DNA from: Notospermus geniculatus
Lineage: Eukaryota; Nemertea; Pilidiophora; Heteronemertea; Lineidae
Assembly: GCA_002633025.1 (NCBI GenBank)
Contig: NMRB01000568.1
Span: forward strand, 226,338-290,337
Direction of reading: 5' to 3'
Length of the DNA: 64,000 nt
Positions within the stretch are counted from its first letter, which is position 1; the number at the start of each line of letters is the position of its first letter. The position numbers were made by a program, and so were the translations under genes. This document shows, one piece after another, positions 1 through 11,876 of this stretch. The notes beneath the pieces were generated by a model. The model saw nothing but the letters and a program-made list of their open reading frames with translations. It did not search any database and had not been told where the DNA came from.

Positions 1-479
1 GACTCAAAGTGTTGATTTAGGAGGAAAAGTCCAAAGTAAACACTAACTGTCTCAGGAAGGGTATTATTATTCAACAAACTGTCGAGATTGACTAAGATAT
101 CGAAATCTCTAAATATGGTATTTTCAATTATTTCTGAATTTTCACCTGAATTTCAGGTGTAAATATCCCCACACGGCTAACTTATTGATTTTCAATCACG
201 GCAACGTGGTTGACATTGGAAATATATTCTGTCCAACTGAATTAGATACAGATATAGCACATTTTGCAATGGTCACTATATTGTAATGGTTCTCTGAATG
301 ACATCACTAATTGAGCGGGAAATTTGAATTCGAAAATTACATTTTGGTGTTTATTTCGGAAATGGGTGGAGATTTTGAAATCAAATTGTTGTGAGTCCTG
401 AAGTGATATCAAAAGGCATTTTGAGGTGTAGATAGCCAAATTTATTTGGCAAAGTGGTCAGTTCCCCTTTAATATACTT

Positions 480-566
480 TGAGTTTTGCAGTACATACAT
501 TTACATTGGACCTCGCTGTGCAAATCTTAAGTAGGCATTGAATAACTTTTATGAATACCAACCATT
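480..566. repeat. Partial copy of the element at 43520-43644
   Basis: Shares CATTTACATTGGACCTCGCT and GTGCAAATCTTAAG, then AACTTTTATGAATACCA, with the inner foldback in the CLASP intron. Only the right-hand part is present. Confidence 0.65.
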
Positions 567-568
567 AC

Positions 569-825
569 GGGAGTACAATGTAAGTGAAAATAAGAAGTGG
601 GAAATTTTGGACTTTTTGGCGAATTTTTCAATTTCTCAAATTGGGGGAAATTTTTCCATTTTGGGAAATATCGGCCGAAAAATCAGACAAAATTTCATGT
701 CATTTTAAGAAAATTTCTCAAAATGGAAAAAAATTATTTCCCAATTTGAGAAATTGAAAAATAAATTTGCCGAAAAAATCAAAATTTCCCACTTATATTT
801 TCCACTTTTATTTCTTTTTACTCCC
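569..825. mobile_element. Foldback (MITE-like) element
   Basis: Two arms of about 100 bp are imperfect reverse complements. The left begins GGGAGTACAATG and runs through GTGGGAAATTTTGG; the right ends CCCACTT...TTTACTCCC. The A/T-rich loop is near 690. No coding capacity. Confidence 0.75.
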
Positions 826-2092
826 TAGCAAAAACTTTTCAGGTTGCGCTTGAAAATGGTGGCACGATTTTGGGTGTCCCCCGGACAGTGATACACAGTC
901 CGAGTCTGCATCGACACCAAAAATAAATCAGACTCGGTACAAAACTGATGCTGGTTTACCAATTCACAACGATTACACCGTTCCCTGGTTATATTTCACG
1001 CGCAGCCACTGGATAATTTGGCGGCAAATGGCGATTGTGACCACCGCGATTTAGCGGAAAAGCACCCCGCCCCCTCGCCCGTTCACCAAGCGGTGCCTCG
1101 TGCCTCGTCTTGAATTAATCAAAGTTAATTGATGCCAATAAAAGACGGATGTCTTGGTGGTGTTTGCCTGCCGTTCAGGAACAAGCGACAGCGGATAAGG
1201 ATATTAACATTTGCTCGGTATATCATTAGCACCAATCAGGGCGTTGGTTATATTCACTGCGTGATCTTTTGAGGAAACCGCGACCGTCTCAAGTTACTTC
1301 TGATTTGCACACAAAAGTCAAAAGGAAATTCGCTATTAATATTACTAATAAGACGAAATCAGAGAAGATTTATCAATCTTTGACCAATCTGGGAGGGGTC
1401 TATCAGGAACTACCAATATGGTAGCGGTACTTATTTTCCATGAGGTATAAAGATATGACAAGACTTGACCAATCAGAGCGCGCGTTACTAATGAGGCTTT
1501 GGGAATGATTTAAATTCATTTAGACGCTCATTTTTGGCCATTACAAGAGAACCTGGGACGTGATATTTGAGATAACAGACCTGATCACTATTTTTACAAC
1601 ACTATTTGGTGTTATCAAACCACGAGGCCAAGAAAGTTTACTGACAGTTTTGGGACACTTTAGTTGATAGTTCAGAGATAGCAAAGGATCTTTGCGGATG
1701 GTTGGCATTTTGAGGAGGTATGACGAAGACATCTACGTGAGACATCATAAACTTCAGTACAATATACAGGATACAAGGGGACAGAGATTTGTTACAACAA
1801 GGCCTTCAAAAACTGGAACATCAGGGATACGTATTCGTTCTACAGTCTTCTCGAAGAGTGAAATTTTACAGCTTTGGATTTGCCAAGGTCGAGTATAAAT
1901 GGCGTCTTCCTGATATTTTTTGAAAACATCAGACCGACGCATCATTGCCGGCATTTCGAGGATTTCGATTTCTAGCTGACGGAAAAAGGTAAAAAGGACA
2001 CGCATCAAGAGGAAAAATTGAATTCTTCAACTGACAGGGTCTGCGAATCGGCGAAATTCGGGAAGGATCGGACGTTTATCAAAACGTTGAAG
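826..2092 (+). promoter_or_regulatory. Presumed Mnx 5' flank and leader
   Basis: No gene is seen here. A GC-box-like CCCCGCCCCC lies at 1065-1074 and a CCAAT motif in ACCAATCAGG at 1231-1240. TAAT-core words occur around 1110-1130. No convincing TATA box was found close to 2093. The transcription start cannot be placed from sequence alone. Confidence 0.3.
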
Positions 2093-2543
2093 ATGGAATC
2101 GTCAAAATCTTTCAGCATAGACGCTCTGCTGTCTCGGGATAAACCAAAGTCACCGCCGCTAGTGGATAAAAATAGCTCAATACGGACAACCCCTAGCCCC
2201 CGGGCATCAAGCCCTGCAGACAGCAGGGACTCTGAGAGATCCACCCCCTCTCCAAACCCCGGACAACCCTCACATTTCATCCCAAGACCTGGACTTCTTA
2301 GTGCCTCCCCTCTCACATCCGGGCACCTTGTGGCTGGTCTATACCCAGGGGGTCACCCCCTGTATTCGTATAACGGGAACCCCCTCGGACACGGACCCCA
2401 TTCCCCCACATTTCCCATTATTGGGGGCAGTGCATTTCATAATCCCACAGAACAGGCCCTGAAAGCTGCCCAGGCCCAGGGCATGCCGCTGGAATGGCTG
2501 GCCAGAACCGGTTTGTTTATGCCTCGGATGATGGACTACCCGG
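2093..2543 (+). CDS. Mnx: Mnx homeobox gene, coding exon 1
   Basis: First coding exon of a motor neuron and pancreas homeobox (Mnx/HB9) transcription factor, a nuclear DNA-binding protein. The start is the ATG at 2093 (context aagATGG). It opens MESSKSFSIDALLS, close to the N-terminus known in vertebrate MNX1, with an eh1-like repressor motif FSIDALL at residues 7-13. A Ser/Pro-rich stretch follows (PSPRASSPADS, STPSPNPG), then a Gly/His/Pro/Tyr-rich region. The exon ends in a family-typical pre-homeodomain segment, EWLARTGLFMPRMMDYPG (about residues 134-151). The frame is open upstream to 2018 but lacks another ATG. The donor is CCGG/GTAAGT after 2543, splitting a Gly codon (phase 1). The spliced protein would be 342 residues. 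Assignment to Mnx is based on this exon together with the homeodomain in the next two. Confidence 0.93.
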
Positions 2544-2636
2544 GTAAGTTTGACTACTTTTGTAAAGAATTCGTCCCTTTAAAACCAAGAAATATTTAAG
2601 GGCCCCGTTCCTCTGTACGATGATAATGCCGTAAAG

Positions 2637-2893
2637 GCCTGTCTACACGATCATACATTTGTTCAAAACATCATACATTTGTATGATGATGTATGACATG
2701 TATGACGATGTCCAAGCTTGTTGTGGATTTCCGTCTACACAATGCAGCTAAAAGTTTGAACATCATCATTCGTGTTGGATGCTATTCAAGTTTGTTGGGA
2801 AAACGGTCCACACCGATCATAAATTTGTCCATGAACATCATCATACAAATGTATGATGATGTTTTGAACAAATGTATGATCGTGTAGACGGGC
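2637..2893. mobile_element. Foldback element with ATGATG-rich arms
   Basis: Left end GCCTGTCTACACGATCATAC, right end GTATGATCGTGTAGACGGGC; arms about 55 bp. Inner part of both arms is (ATGATG)-rich. Begins 94 bp after the exon 1 donor of Mnx. Confidence 0.8.
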
Positions 2894-3589
2894 AGCGATT
2901 TGCTCAAGATTTGTGAACTGACAGCATTTTTCCAACATTCAGAATAACAACAACTTGTTAGACAAATGTTGTCTAATGTGTACAGGGAAATAGGTATCCA
3001 ACATGAGCACTAAGAACGACACACAAAATGATAAAATACGTATAAAGTCGTCTCCGTCGTACTACAGGGAAATAGGGTTATAAAAACATATTGTTCAAAT
3101 GTTATACATGTACATGTAATTTGTTGACCAGTGTACATGTATATATACAGGAATGTTGATCAAATGTTGGTAAAATGTTGCCAGTTACAAAAGCAGTTTC
3201 ATTCATGTGCAGTAAATTCAAGGTAAACCTCTACATTTATGGACCCTTCCTTAGTTAAGGATATTTTCATTATTTCGAGCGATTTTTTTTGATAATTATA
3301 AATAGAAGGCTTACAGAGCCATATAAACCATAGAAAACAGGGACCTGAGACTCAGCCAGTGCATCAAACTTTGGTCAGATAGTCCTTTCGTTGAAATCTT
3401 GACTCATTACCAGATATAGTAGGTGATATCACCCATATGTGGTTTTATTCATCACCATTTTAGACGCCAATTTTACAGCAATTCAAAACGTTCACTTCGT
3501 TTTATTCGGTCGAAATTCGTACTTTAAAAAAAACTCGCACGGGGACGGGGCGGGGGGACACTCTATTCTCTATTCACGGCTTTGTACAT

Positions 3590-4581
3590 AAAGCTGTGTG
3601 TACATGGCAGCATTTGTCCAACATTTTAATAACATTCCTGAGGAAGACGATCTCTTGATCCTGTATACACTGGCCAACAAGTTACAGCAACATTTGAACA
3701 ACATCAGTGTTGGAAAACACGTATCCCTGTACACACACGACAACGTTTTGCCAACATTTGAAGAACTTTCCTGGGCAACACGATCTCTTGACCCTGTATA
3801 CACTGACCAACAACAAATCATAGCAACGTTCGTACAACATGTTGGGAAACTCTTATCCTACACACTAGACAACATTTGTCTAACAAGGTCTTGTTACTCT
3901 GAATGTAGGAGATTTCTTGTAAAAATGATTCCAGCGTACACATATTACCTTAAAAGACACAAACCTACCGTTTGAAAACTGTGATTTCAACACCAAAACG
4001 GGACTTCATTGCTCCAAGTTTTAAAGGGCACATCTTGGTGACACAATTCCTAAAAAAGTAGAATTTTTTAATCGGATTACTGTATTTACAAACTTTGTAT
4101 CCATTTTGATTTGTGAAGACGTCATCTTTCTACGTCGAAACATTTTACAGTCCAGTTAAACAGGAGTTCAAGGTATTTTGATAAATTAAAACCTTATGGG
4201 CCGTATGCACCAACGAAGATTATCTTGAACTCAGGCTGAGCCACAGCTTTTCAATTGTCCAGGTTTGCCAGGGCATGATGTGACAATGGAAAAGTTGTGG
4301 CTCAACCTGAGTTCAAGATAATCTTCGTTGGTGCATACGGCCCTATAAGGTGTCAACAATGGCAACATTTTTCAAACATTTTCGAGCATTAGAGTTATAC
4401 AACACCATGTCGGACAAATTGTAGTCGTGTGTGTACGGGGAAAAGAGTTTTGCAACATGTTGTTTATGTTGTTAAAATAGTTGCTATTTTTGCCTGTGTG
4501 TAGAGCAGGGTCAGAAGATCATGTTCTCAGGAAAATGTTGGAAAATTGTTGGGAAAAAGTTGCCAATGTACACGCGGCTTT
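3590..4581. mobile_element. ~1-kb foldback element, interrupted by another
   Basis: Left end AAAGCTGTGTGTACATGGCA and right end TGCCAATGTACACGCGGCTTT are reverse complements, continuing for about 80 bp. The left half contains an internal direct repeat (GATCTCTTGATCCTGTATAC at ~3650 and a variant at ~3782). A separate foldback (4193-4350) is nested in the right half. Confidence 0.65.
4193..4350. mobile_element. Foldback element nested in the 3590-4581 element
   Basis: Nearly perfect ~60-bp arms: CCTTATGGGCCGTATGCACC on the left and GGTGCATACGGCCCTATAAGG on the right, with a ~35-bp loop. High arm identity suggests recent insertion. Confidence 0.85.
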
Positions 4582-4978
4582 TATCAAACCCTTCGTTATG
4601 GATCCGTAATAAGGATCAAAGGTTTAGTCGGCGATAAAACATTTCCAAGACAAACAGTTCATTTAATCCAATATGTAATATCATAAGGCAAACTTTGATT
4701 AAAACCCGTTATGGTGTCTTTATCAAATCTGGTTAAACTGAATCTTTAATGAAATATGTTTTTATTATCTGATAAGTTATATTGGTAAATCCTTCTGTAA
4801 TCCTTCGATTAGTATACAGGATGTACCAACAAACATTCCTTCAAAGATTGATACAAAAACTTCTAGGCTTGGCTATAGTCAAGTGCTATTTGTGTACTAA
4901 ACAATAAAATGTAGTTCATCGTCTACGAATACTTACTAACGATCATCTATGTATAGTCTGAAGCTTGAAAACTTCTAA

Positions 4979-5178
4979 TAGAGGATACCATATCCTGATG
5001 CAAACGGGTGGTTGAATTTTCGAAAGGAACTTTGTTGTGGTCGCAATTTCACTTTTTTTAGCAGTGTTGTTTGATTGCTTTCAAATTCTCCCTATCGCAC
5101 CCCGTTCTGTGCACCAATTCCAGCCGGACCGTGTATTCCAACCTCGGCCAAACTCACAATCGCCGATTGCCATGGTAT
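4979..5178. repeat. Dispersed direct repeat, copy 1
   Basis: About 190 bp shared with 6643-6826 (CATATCCTGATGCAAACGGG ... ACTCACAATCGCCGA). Same orientation, about 85-90% alike by eye. Family unknown. Confidence 0.75.
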
Positions 5179-5585
5179 CTTTAGACTATAAACAAATAGG
5201 TACTTGTTTATAGTCTATAGATTATACATGTATTTCAACAAGAATAATTTTTATGGTCTAAAAGCTAGAATTCTTCAATAACATCACTTATTTCATCATC
5301 ATCTAAAGAAAGAATACGTTACTTACAATCACTGCTTTTATAGCCAGTGATTGGAATGAGAGTGTGAAATTCACTAGTAAAATACCCTGAAAATTTGACC
5401 CTCCCCTTTCAAAACTCAGTAATCTTGAATGATTCAGACCCTTTGCTATCGTTTTTCCATCTGTACCCTTTGAAAATATCCCTGCATGCCTTCAGAAAAT
5501 TGTCTTTTGAAGTCATTACGGTTACAGGTGCATAGTGTAAAGATCCTTTGATTTACAACATTCGCTAATTTTTGGGCAAGAAATA

Positions 5586-5700
5586 ACAACAGGTTTCTAA
5601 GGTGAACGACATAGCTTCCTACTGGAGTCGAACCCACGGACCCTCGCATAAGGCATCAATCGCCAGCACTCAAGGGCAGCACGCCTTAACCACAATTCGC
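5586..5700 (-). repeat. tRNA-derived SINE fragment (type II tRNA head)
   Basis: On the minus strand, box A-like GTGGTTAAGGCG (5682-5693) and box B GGGTTCGACTCC (5624-5635) are separated by a long variable arm as in Leu/Ser tRNAs. No acceptor-stem pairing is visible. The same head recurs at 59865-59955. Confidence 0.6.
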
Positions 5701-5979
5701 TAATTTTTAGTATCACAATACCACCCGGTAACAACAGTGACAATCACCTTTCTGCAAAAAAGCAGTTTTTACTGAAAAAATGATCATAAATCTGCGGTCA
5801 GAACAATTAAGTTATGTTGAACATAACGTAATTCATTTCACCTCGTTCAATCTACACCCAGGTGTAACATGGAATCTGGCTATTTAACATCACTTAAAGT
5901 AGGTAGCAACAAAGTGGTTGTCGTTAAACACTATTGTCATTTTGTGATAAATTTGTGAGTTTTGTTCTGTCGCGAGGGC

Positions 5980-6145
5980 GGGGTGACTGTTCCAGGTGTG
6001 GGGGTCGCATGCGACTTCTTGAGACAGGTAGACTCTAGTCCTGGGCGTGTTTTTAATGGGTGACAAGAGTGGTCACACCAGGTGTAGGGGTCACATGAAA
6101 CTCCACGGAACTGGTAGCGCCTGGCATTGTGAGTGTTTTTATTAA
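5980..6145. repeat. Two-unit imperfect direct repeat
   Basis: Two ~80-95-bp units share GGGTGAC, CCAGGTGTRGGGGTC, ACTGGTAG-like and GTGTTTTTAAT-like words. Low conservation. Confidence 0.45.
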
Positions 6146-6642
6146 ACATCACGTTTTAATTACACAAATTATCACCATTTAGGCGATGATTAGACACGTT
6201 TCGGGCGAGAATTGACAGATGTGTGAACAGTTCACGTTTATCTAGTAATCACCGGATGATTTACACGACTTGAATCCACAAACTGATAGGTTATTAACGA
6301 CAAAGTCACGTCTTTATAAGCCAACTGTCTTCTTTACATTTTAATATTCCAATATTGTTTGACGATATGACATATGATAAGTTAAACCGAATAAGTCACA
6401 GAGAACGATTATTTTTATACAACAAATGTAACAGGTTTTTAAATGGTAATATTGTTTTTACAATATTTTTTTCACAAATGTTAATGGTTCAATTTATTTC
6501 AGAGATATTTGTGTAATGGGTTAGGTTTTGTCGTGACGTTCGTTGATATCAGAAACTACACGTCGATAGGGCCTACAATAATGGAAGGGAGCTCAAAGTC
6601 ACACTTAGAAGTTTTGTTTTGCCTCGAAATTCAGCATGGCAA

Positions 6643-6826
6643 TAGAGGGTGTCATATCCTGATGCAAACGGGTGGTTTAATTTAGGAAAGGAACTTTGTT
6701 GTGGTTGCAATTTCACTTTTTAGCAGTGTTGTTTGATTGCTTTCTAATTCTCCCTATCGTGCACCAATTCCAACTGGGCCGTGTACTCTCGGCCGAACTC
6801 ACAATCGCCGACTGCCACGGTACTTG
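6643..6826. repeat. Dispersed direct repeat, copy 2
   Basis: Second copy of the 4979-5178 repeat. A few small deletions, including a CCCCGTTCTG segment. Confidence 0.75.
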
Positions 6827-7365
6827 CTAGTATCTATATATCATTGGTTGTGATGTCAAGACATCTGAATCCAAAAAAGAGGCCATTACGTTGTCAATTA
6901 AATTACTTGATACCAAAAATAGATATTTTTGTTGATACTTACATGACGCATGCGCCGAAAGAACAGTTCTACCAACTCGCAAAGGTCCAGAAGGACCAAG
7001 ACGCGTGAAATGATTATGATTATGATAACCAAGGCATTTTAGAATCCACTAGGAACACTCAGAACTCTCCACCTCTCCCCTACCACACGCCAGCATTTGC
7101 AGCCAGATGTTAACAACACCCTCTCCAATCCTAAAATATGCAGGCCCTGAAATTAATCAGCTTAACGATAGAATAATTCGGGGACAGGTTCCTTTCAATC
7201 AAACCATCAGGACAAGGACGCCATGTTTGTTCTACCAGAACAGAATGACCGGCCAGACTTGGTTTTATTTGTTTAATTAATCGGTTGCAGCCATAATTAA
7301 GATTTTATCCCAGTATGCTATTTTAATTAGTGTCAATTCTGTTCTTACGTGTTTATGAATGGGGT

Positions 7366-7447
7366 TAGTCTCGGTCACACAGCCGCTGTTTCGAACCTGG
7401 GAATCCTAGACCTACTGCGGAACAAAACGGCTGGCTGCGCGAGACTA
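7366..7447. mobile_element. TAGTCTCG foldback, Mnx intron 1 copy
   Basis: An 82-bp hairpin with ends TAGTCTCGGTCACACAGCCG and CGGCTGGCTGCGCGAGACTA. Same family as the copies at 23017, 25319, 26928, 27652 and their B partners. Confidence 0.85.
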
Positions 7448-7641
7448 GAATGGGGCAATGTGCAGGATTTGCGAAACAAAAACAGAAATATCTTTGAACC
7501 GTTTTCGCGCACATCCGGGTTCTTAGAGACAGAGCCTCGTTTCCAAAACTTTCTAATCCTGATTCACAATATCTCAGTTTATTACAGTATTACCCAATCA
7601 CGCACTTGCATTATGACTTGTGGTCACATAAGGCCTATGTC

Positions 7642-7840
7642 CTTACTTGTCCCATTCCTGAACTCGGAAAAAATGACCAAATCCTAAGTTGAAGATATCG
7701 CACGCTGTCATTCTTTGCCAGGCTCGGGAGTGGGAAACGTAAGTGGACAGGACATTACTGTTTCTGACCATACCCCCACCCCATTATCTTCAACTTTGGA
7801 CTTAGTCATTTTTTTCTGAGTTCAGGAATGGGACAGGTAG
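7642..7840. mobile_element. Foldback element in Mnx intron 1
   Basis: Arms of ~55 bp: CTTACTTGTCCCATTCCTGA and TCAGGAATGGGACAGGTAG. A 60-bp loop. No coding capacity. Confidence 0.75.
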
Positions 7841-9802
7841 TGGAATTTTAGAGTGAAGCCACGTCTGCGTCTACTGAACCGTTTCGACGCCCCCCCCCCG
7901 TCCGTCCCGACCAATCATATGCGTTGGTTTGTCCACCAGATAAGTGCGCGCGCACAAAATATTCGCAGAAACCAAGATGGCGNGACCCCTCCCCTTTAAA
8001 AATGTGATGAAATTAAAAGTTATCCAATCAATCGACACCCAAATGGCTATGAAAATGATACCTCCCCACGGAGCGCTTCCAATTCAATACAAAATCACTA
8101 AATGCAAACGTTCATTCATCTGTTCTACTTTAATGAGATTCTAATTCAAATTCTAATTTCCACATCTGTCCTCACTGACCTTGACTTCAATGATGTCCGT
8201 TTATTTCATCACGACTATTAACTTCCTTAGTGGTTTAATCGACCTATAGAAATGCATTTGATTAAATCGAATTAATTAATTCTTTGTTAATTAGTAAAGT
8301 ATTCGCTTGATTTGTTTCCTTTATTGGAATTTCACGACTATTGATGCACAATCGGACTTCATTTTTGGGGAGGAGTTTTTTCGCCAAATGTTCACATTTT
8401 AGCGATTTAATACTTAGTGCCTTTGAAACGAATTCAGCTTCCGTCAGCGATTCTGGAAGTCGATTTCAAATAAATTTTAAAAAAATGGGCGATTCAGGCA
8501 ATACCGTTAGCATCAAAACTTGGTTACTTTAGATACGTCATTAATTGTGGTTTTGGAACTTCGTTCTCTATTCATCGCATTTGCAATGTATGCGTTCCGC
8601 CGAGTCGGTTCTCCGCCCCTGCGGCCGATGATTCCCCCACTTATAATTCACCGGCTGATTGGAATGGACGCCGCGTGTGTTATGTTGAGTAATAGTCTGC
8701 TAACGACGTCATTAATGTCGTTCGTCTATGGGCATAATGAATGTCTCAGCAGAGACATGTACCAGCATAAATTGGGCCTGTACTTTTGGCCTCTTTAGAG
8801 CATCCAGCAAGAAATACTTGATGTTTTTAATGGTAATACATCATGAGTATATCGGGATTGCCTCTTCACCGAGGGAGGAGACGTGGGAGGCCGTGTTCAG
8901 GACGCTAGATACATTCCTAAATTCGTCCTTTTCCTGCTCACATTGGATATGCCGATATTCTGATGGGAGAGTATCCGATTCGAGACGAACGGGGCCCAGA
9001 TATTTTGACTCTCAACCCCATATCTCATTCTCAACTTAGAGCTCGAAACTGCGCCAGATTTTTACCGAAGAATGACGGAAAGACCCGAAGTATTACAAAT
9101 GCCCCTTACCCAATCTCCAACGCAGAGGTCAGGAGGTGGTTTCACCTCACTGAAGTGGAGCCTCATATAATGGGGAACGACACGGCACTGCGGAGAAGTT
9201 TGCCCCGTACCTCTATACAGTGCTGCCACCCGTATAACATAGTATTGCGGGACGGTAGCCTGGGCCTACTTTATACAAACTTACCTTTTAAAGGCATTTA
9301 GTTTCATAGGAATCTTTCTACAAATTAGTGACGGTTAACCGACACCTATAACCAAACGGGAGAATATATCGACATGGTTGTTCTGTGAATTACAATTACA
9401 TGTAATTTGCAGTTCTGAAAACGAAAATATCAGATTTTTCCAAAGAAATTTCTTTAATTTGTATCACTATCACGCTTCGCTAGCGCCATTAATCGCTTGT
9501 AGCTTTCCAAATGAAATTATATTCCAGTAACATGTATTCTGACTGGTAAGACCGCGCGCGAAGAGGTGACGGGCGCGTCTGAACATGGCTGCTGGATTGA
9601 ATGACCTAATTAAAATTCAGCGCATGCTCACTTGGCATTGTCTTTTCTTGTCACTTTCAGTTCGATCGTGGAATTATTGTAATCATTTAGTGATGGTGGA
9701 TTAATTAGTTTAACACTTTAATGCGTTAAGACACCAAAATCTCATCCATTGAACCATGCACACTCGGTCAAGGGAACGAACGCTGGAAGGAAACCAACAT
9801 TG
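7841..9802. other. Mnx intron 1, no gene seen
   Basis: C10 run at ~7892. TAATTAATTAATT-type cluster at 8270-8300. ORFs are short and unsupported. Confidence 0.4.
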
Positions 9803-10808
9803 GCGAATCGCCCAATGTAAAGCCAACTCACGCGAGAGCTTTCACGTGGACGAGCGCGCCTGTAGTTTCTGCTGGGGTTTGTCTTTTCTAGTTCTCGTTA
9901 ATTCATCCATGATTTTCTGAAAGAAGGATTTTACCCCGCTCTCGTCTTCGTTTCCATCAACGGGCCGCCATTTTGGTTGTTGACGGAACTCGCGCATGCG
10001 CATAAACCTGGCAGGCAAAAATGTAAAATGTTTTAAGGCATGTTTTATCTATATGTACATTAATGAAGAATTAACCCACGAATTTATAATAAATAAATAA
10101 ATAAAAAATAGATAAAACTTTCCCATCGTAACAGTTCGGGTCTTTCCGTCGTCATTCGATAAAGGAACCTGGCACAGTTTCGAGCTCAAACTTGGGAATG
10201 AAACTTTCCTGCAGGGTTGCCGCGCATGCGCATTCGTCAAGAACCAACATGGCGGCACGCGATGAAAATCAACACGATAGAGTGATTCAACCAATCAGTA
10301 AATTTGCCAGCTTGGAACACCTGCGGCGACTCCCCCGATGCAAAACATATCCTAATCGCATTCTCCGAATTTAACTCGGGGTGTCAACAGAGATAATCAG
10401 TTTCTCTTTCCAATGAACGCTTTTTAATCACTTAAATATCAGCGTGAAATGAGATTAGCCGCAATTGATTTCATCGCGTGGCATCCAAGTCTCGCGCGCA
10501 TGCGCGCTACTGTTTCCCGCGGCCATTTTAGGTCAATTTCTGATGATTTCCTTTTCTAAGATTTCGGTTTTGGCGATTAGCAGAAAATCTCCTTCTCAGG
10601 TTTTAAAAAACTTCAGTGTTTTAAGAATGAAGTGTCTTCAAGTGCAGTCTCTTATTCAATGGTGATAAAAACTAACACCTCAACACTAAGATTAACCAAT
10701 CGTTATAAAGTGTTTAGATCCGGCGCTGAGCTGCCGTAAAGCGGAATTGATACAACCGCTAATCATCGGTCGTAAAATATCTGTCGCAAAATGGTCGTTA
10801 ATTCTCAG
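9803..10808. repeat. ~1-kb duplicated segment in Mnx intron 1, copy 1
   Basis: Matches 10961-11876 almost base for base and ends at TTAATTCTCAG immediately before the N at 10809. It has an extra ~110-bp AT-rich insert around 10020-10120 (AATAAATAAATAAAT microsatellite) that copy 2 lacks. Same signature as the 9-kb duplication: probably a second haplotype. Confidence 0.85.
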
Positions 10809-10960
10809 NCTCGGAATCCCCACCGAGAACCACGCGCTGAACGCCGGAGATCTGATCGAGAACGGGAAAAGACTACCCAAGCAATGATGACGTCATACAC
10901 AAAAATTGAGCTGATTCCCGTTCTCGAACTCGGAATCGGGATAGCGAAAGCTCTCTATTG

Positions 10961-11876
10961 TCGAAACGCCCAATGTAAAGCCAACTCACGCGAGAGCTTT
11001 CACGTGGACGAGCGCGCCTGTAGTTTCTGAAATGGTCTGTCTTTTCTAGTTCTCGTTAATTCATCCGTGGTTTTCTGAAAGAAGGATTTCACCCCGCTCT
11101 CTCTTCGTTTCCATCCACGGGCCGCCATTTTGGTTGTTGACGGAACTCGCGCATGCGCATAGACCTGACAGGCAAAAACTTTTCCATCGTAACAGTTCGG
11201 GTCTTTCCGTCGTTCTTCGATAAAGGAATCTGGCACAGTTTCGAGCTCTAACTTGGGAATGAAACTTTCCTGCAGGGTTGCGCGCATGTGCATTCGTCAA
11301 AAAGCAAGATGGCGGCCCGCGATCAAAACGATGAACATCAGCACGTCAGGATGATTCAAACATCTGTAAATTTGCCAGCTTGGAATACCTGCGGCGACTC
11401 CCCCGATGCAAAACATATCCTAATCGCATTCTCCGAATTTAACTCGGGGTGTCAACAGAAATAATCAGTTCCTCTTTCCAATGAACGCTTTTTAATCACT
11501 TAAATATCAGCGTGAAATGAGATTAGCCGCAATTGATTTCATCGTGTGGCATCCAACTCTCGCGCGCATGCGCGCTACTGTTTCCCGCGGCCATTTTAGG
11601 TCAATTTCTGATGATTTCCTTTTCTAGGAATTCGGTTTTGGCGATTAGCAGAAAATCTCCTTCTCAGGTTTTAAAAAACTTCAGTGTTTTAAGAATGAAG
11701 TGTCTTCAAGTGCAGTCTCTTATTCAATGGTGATAAAAACTAACACCTCAACACTAAGATTAACCAATCGTTATAAAGTGTTTAGATCCGGCGCTGAGCT
11801 GCCGTAAAGCGGAATTGATACAACCGCTAATCATCGGTCGTAAAATATCTGTCGCAAAATGGTCGTTAATTCTCAG
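10961..11876. repeat. ~1-kb duplicated segment in Mnx intron 1, copy 2
   Basis: Second copy, ending at the same TTAATTCTCAG and then continuing into unique sequence. Short ORFs seen in both copies are frame-shadows of this repeat and have no recognisable family. Confidence 0.85.

Noticed and set aside
3598-3975. 125-codon plus-strand open frame
   Set aside because: Lies in the arm and internal direct repeats of a 1-kb foldback; periodic CAACATTTG words explain the openness and no family is recognised.
5586-5700. Functional tRNA gene
   Set aside because: Boxes A and B are present but no acceptor stem or clear anticodon loop can be drawn and the same head recurs as a dispersed repeat, so SINE origin is more likely.
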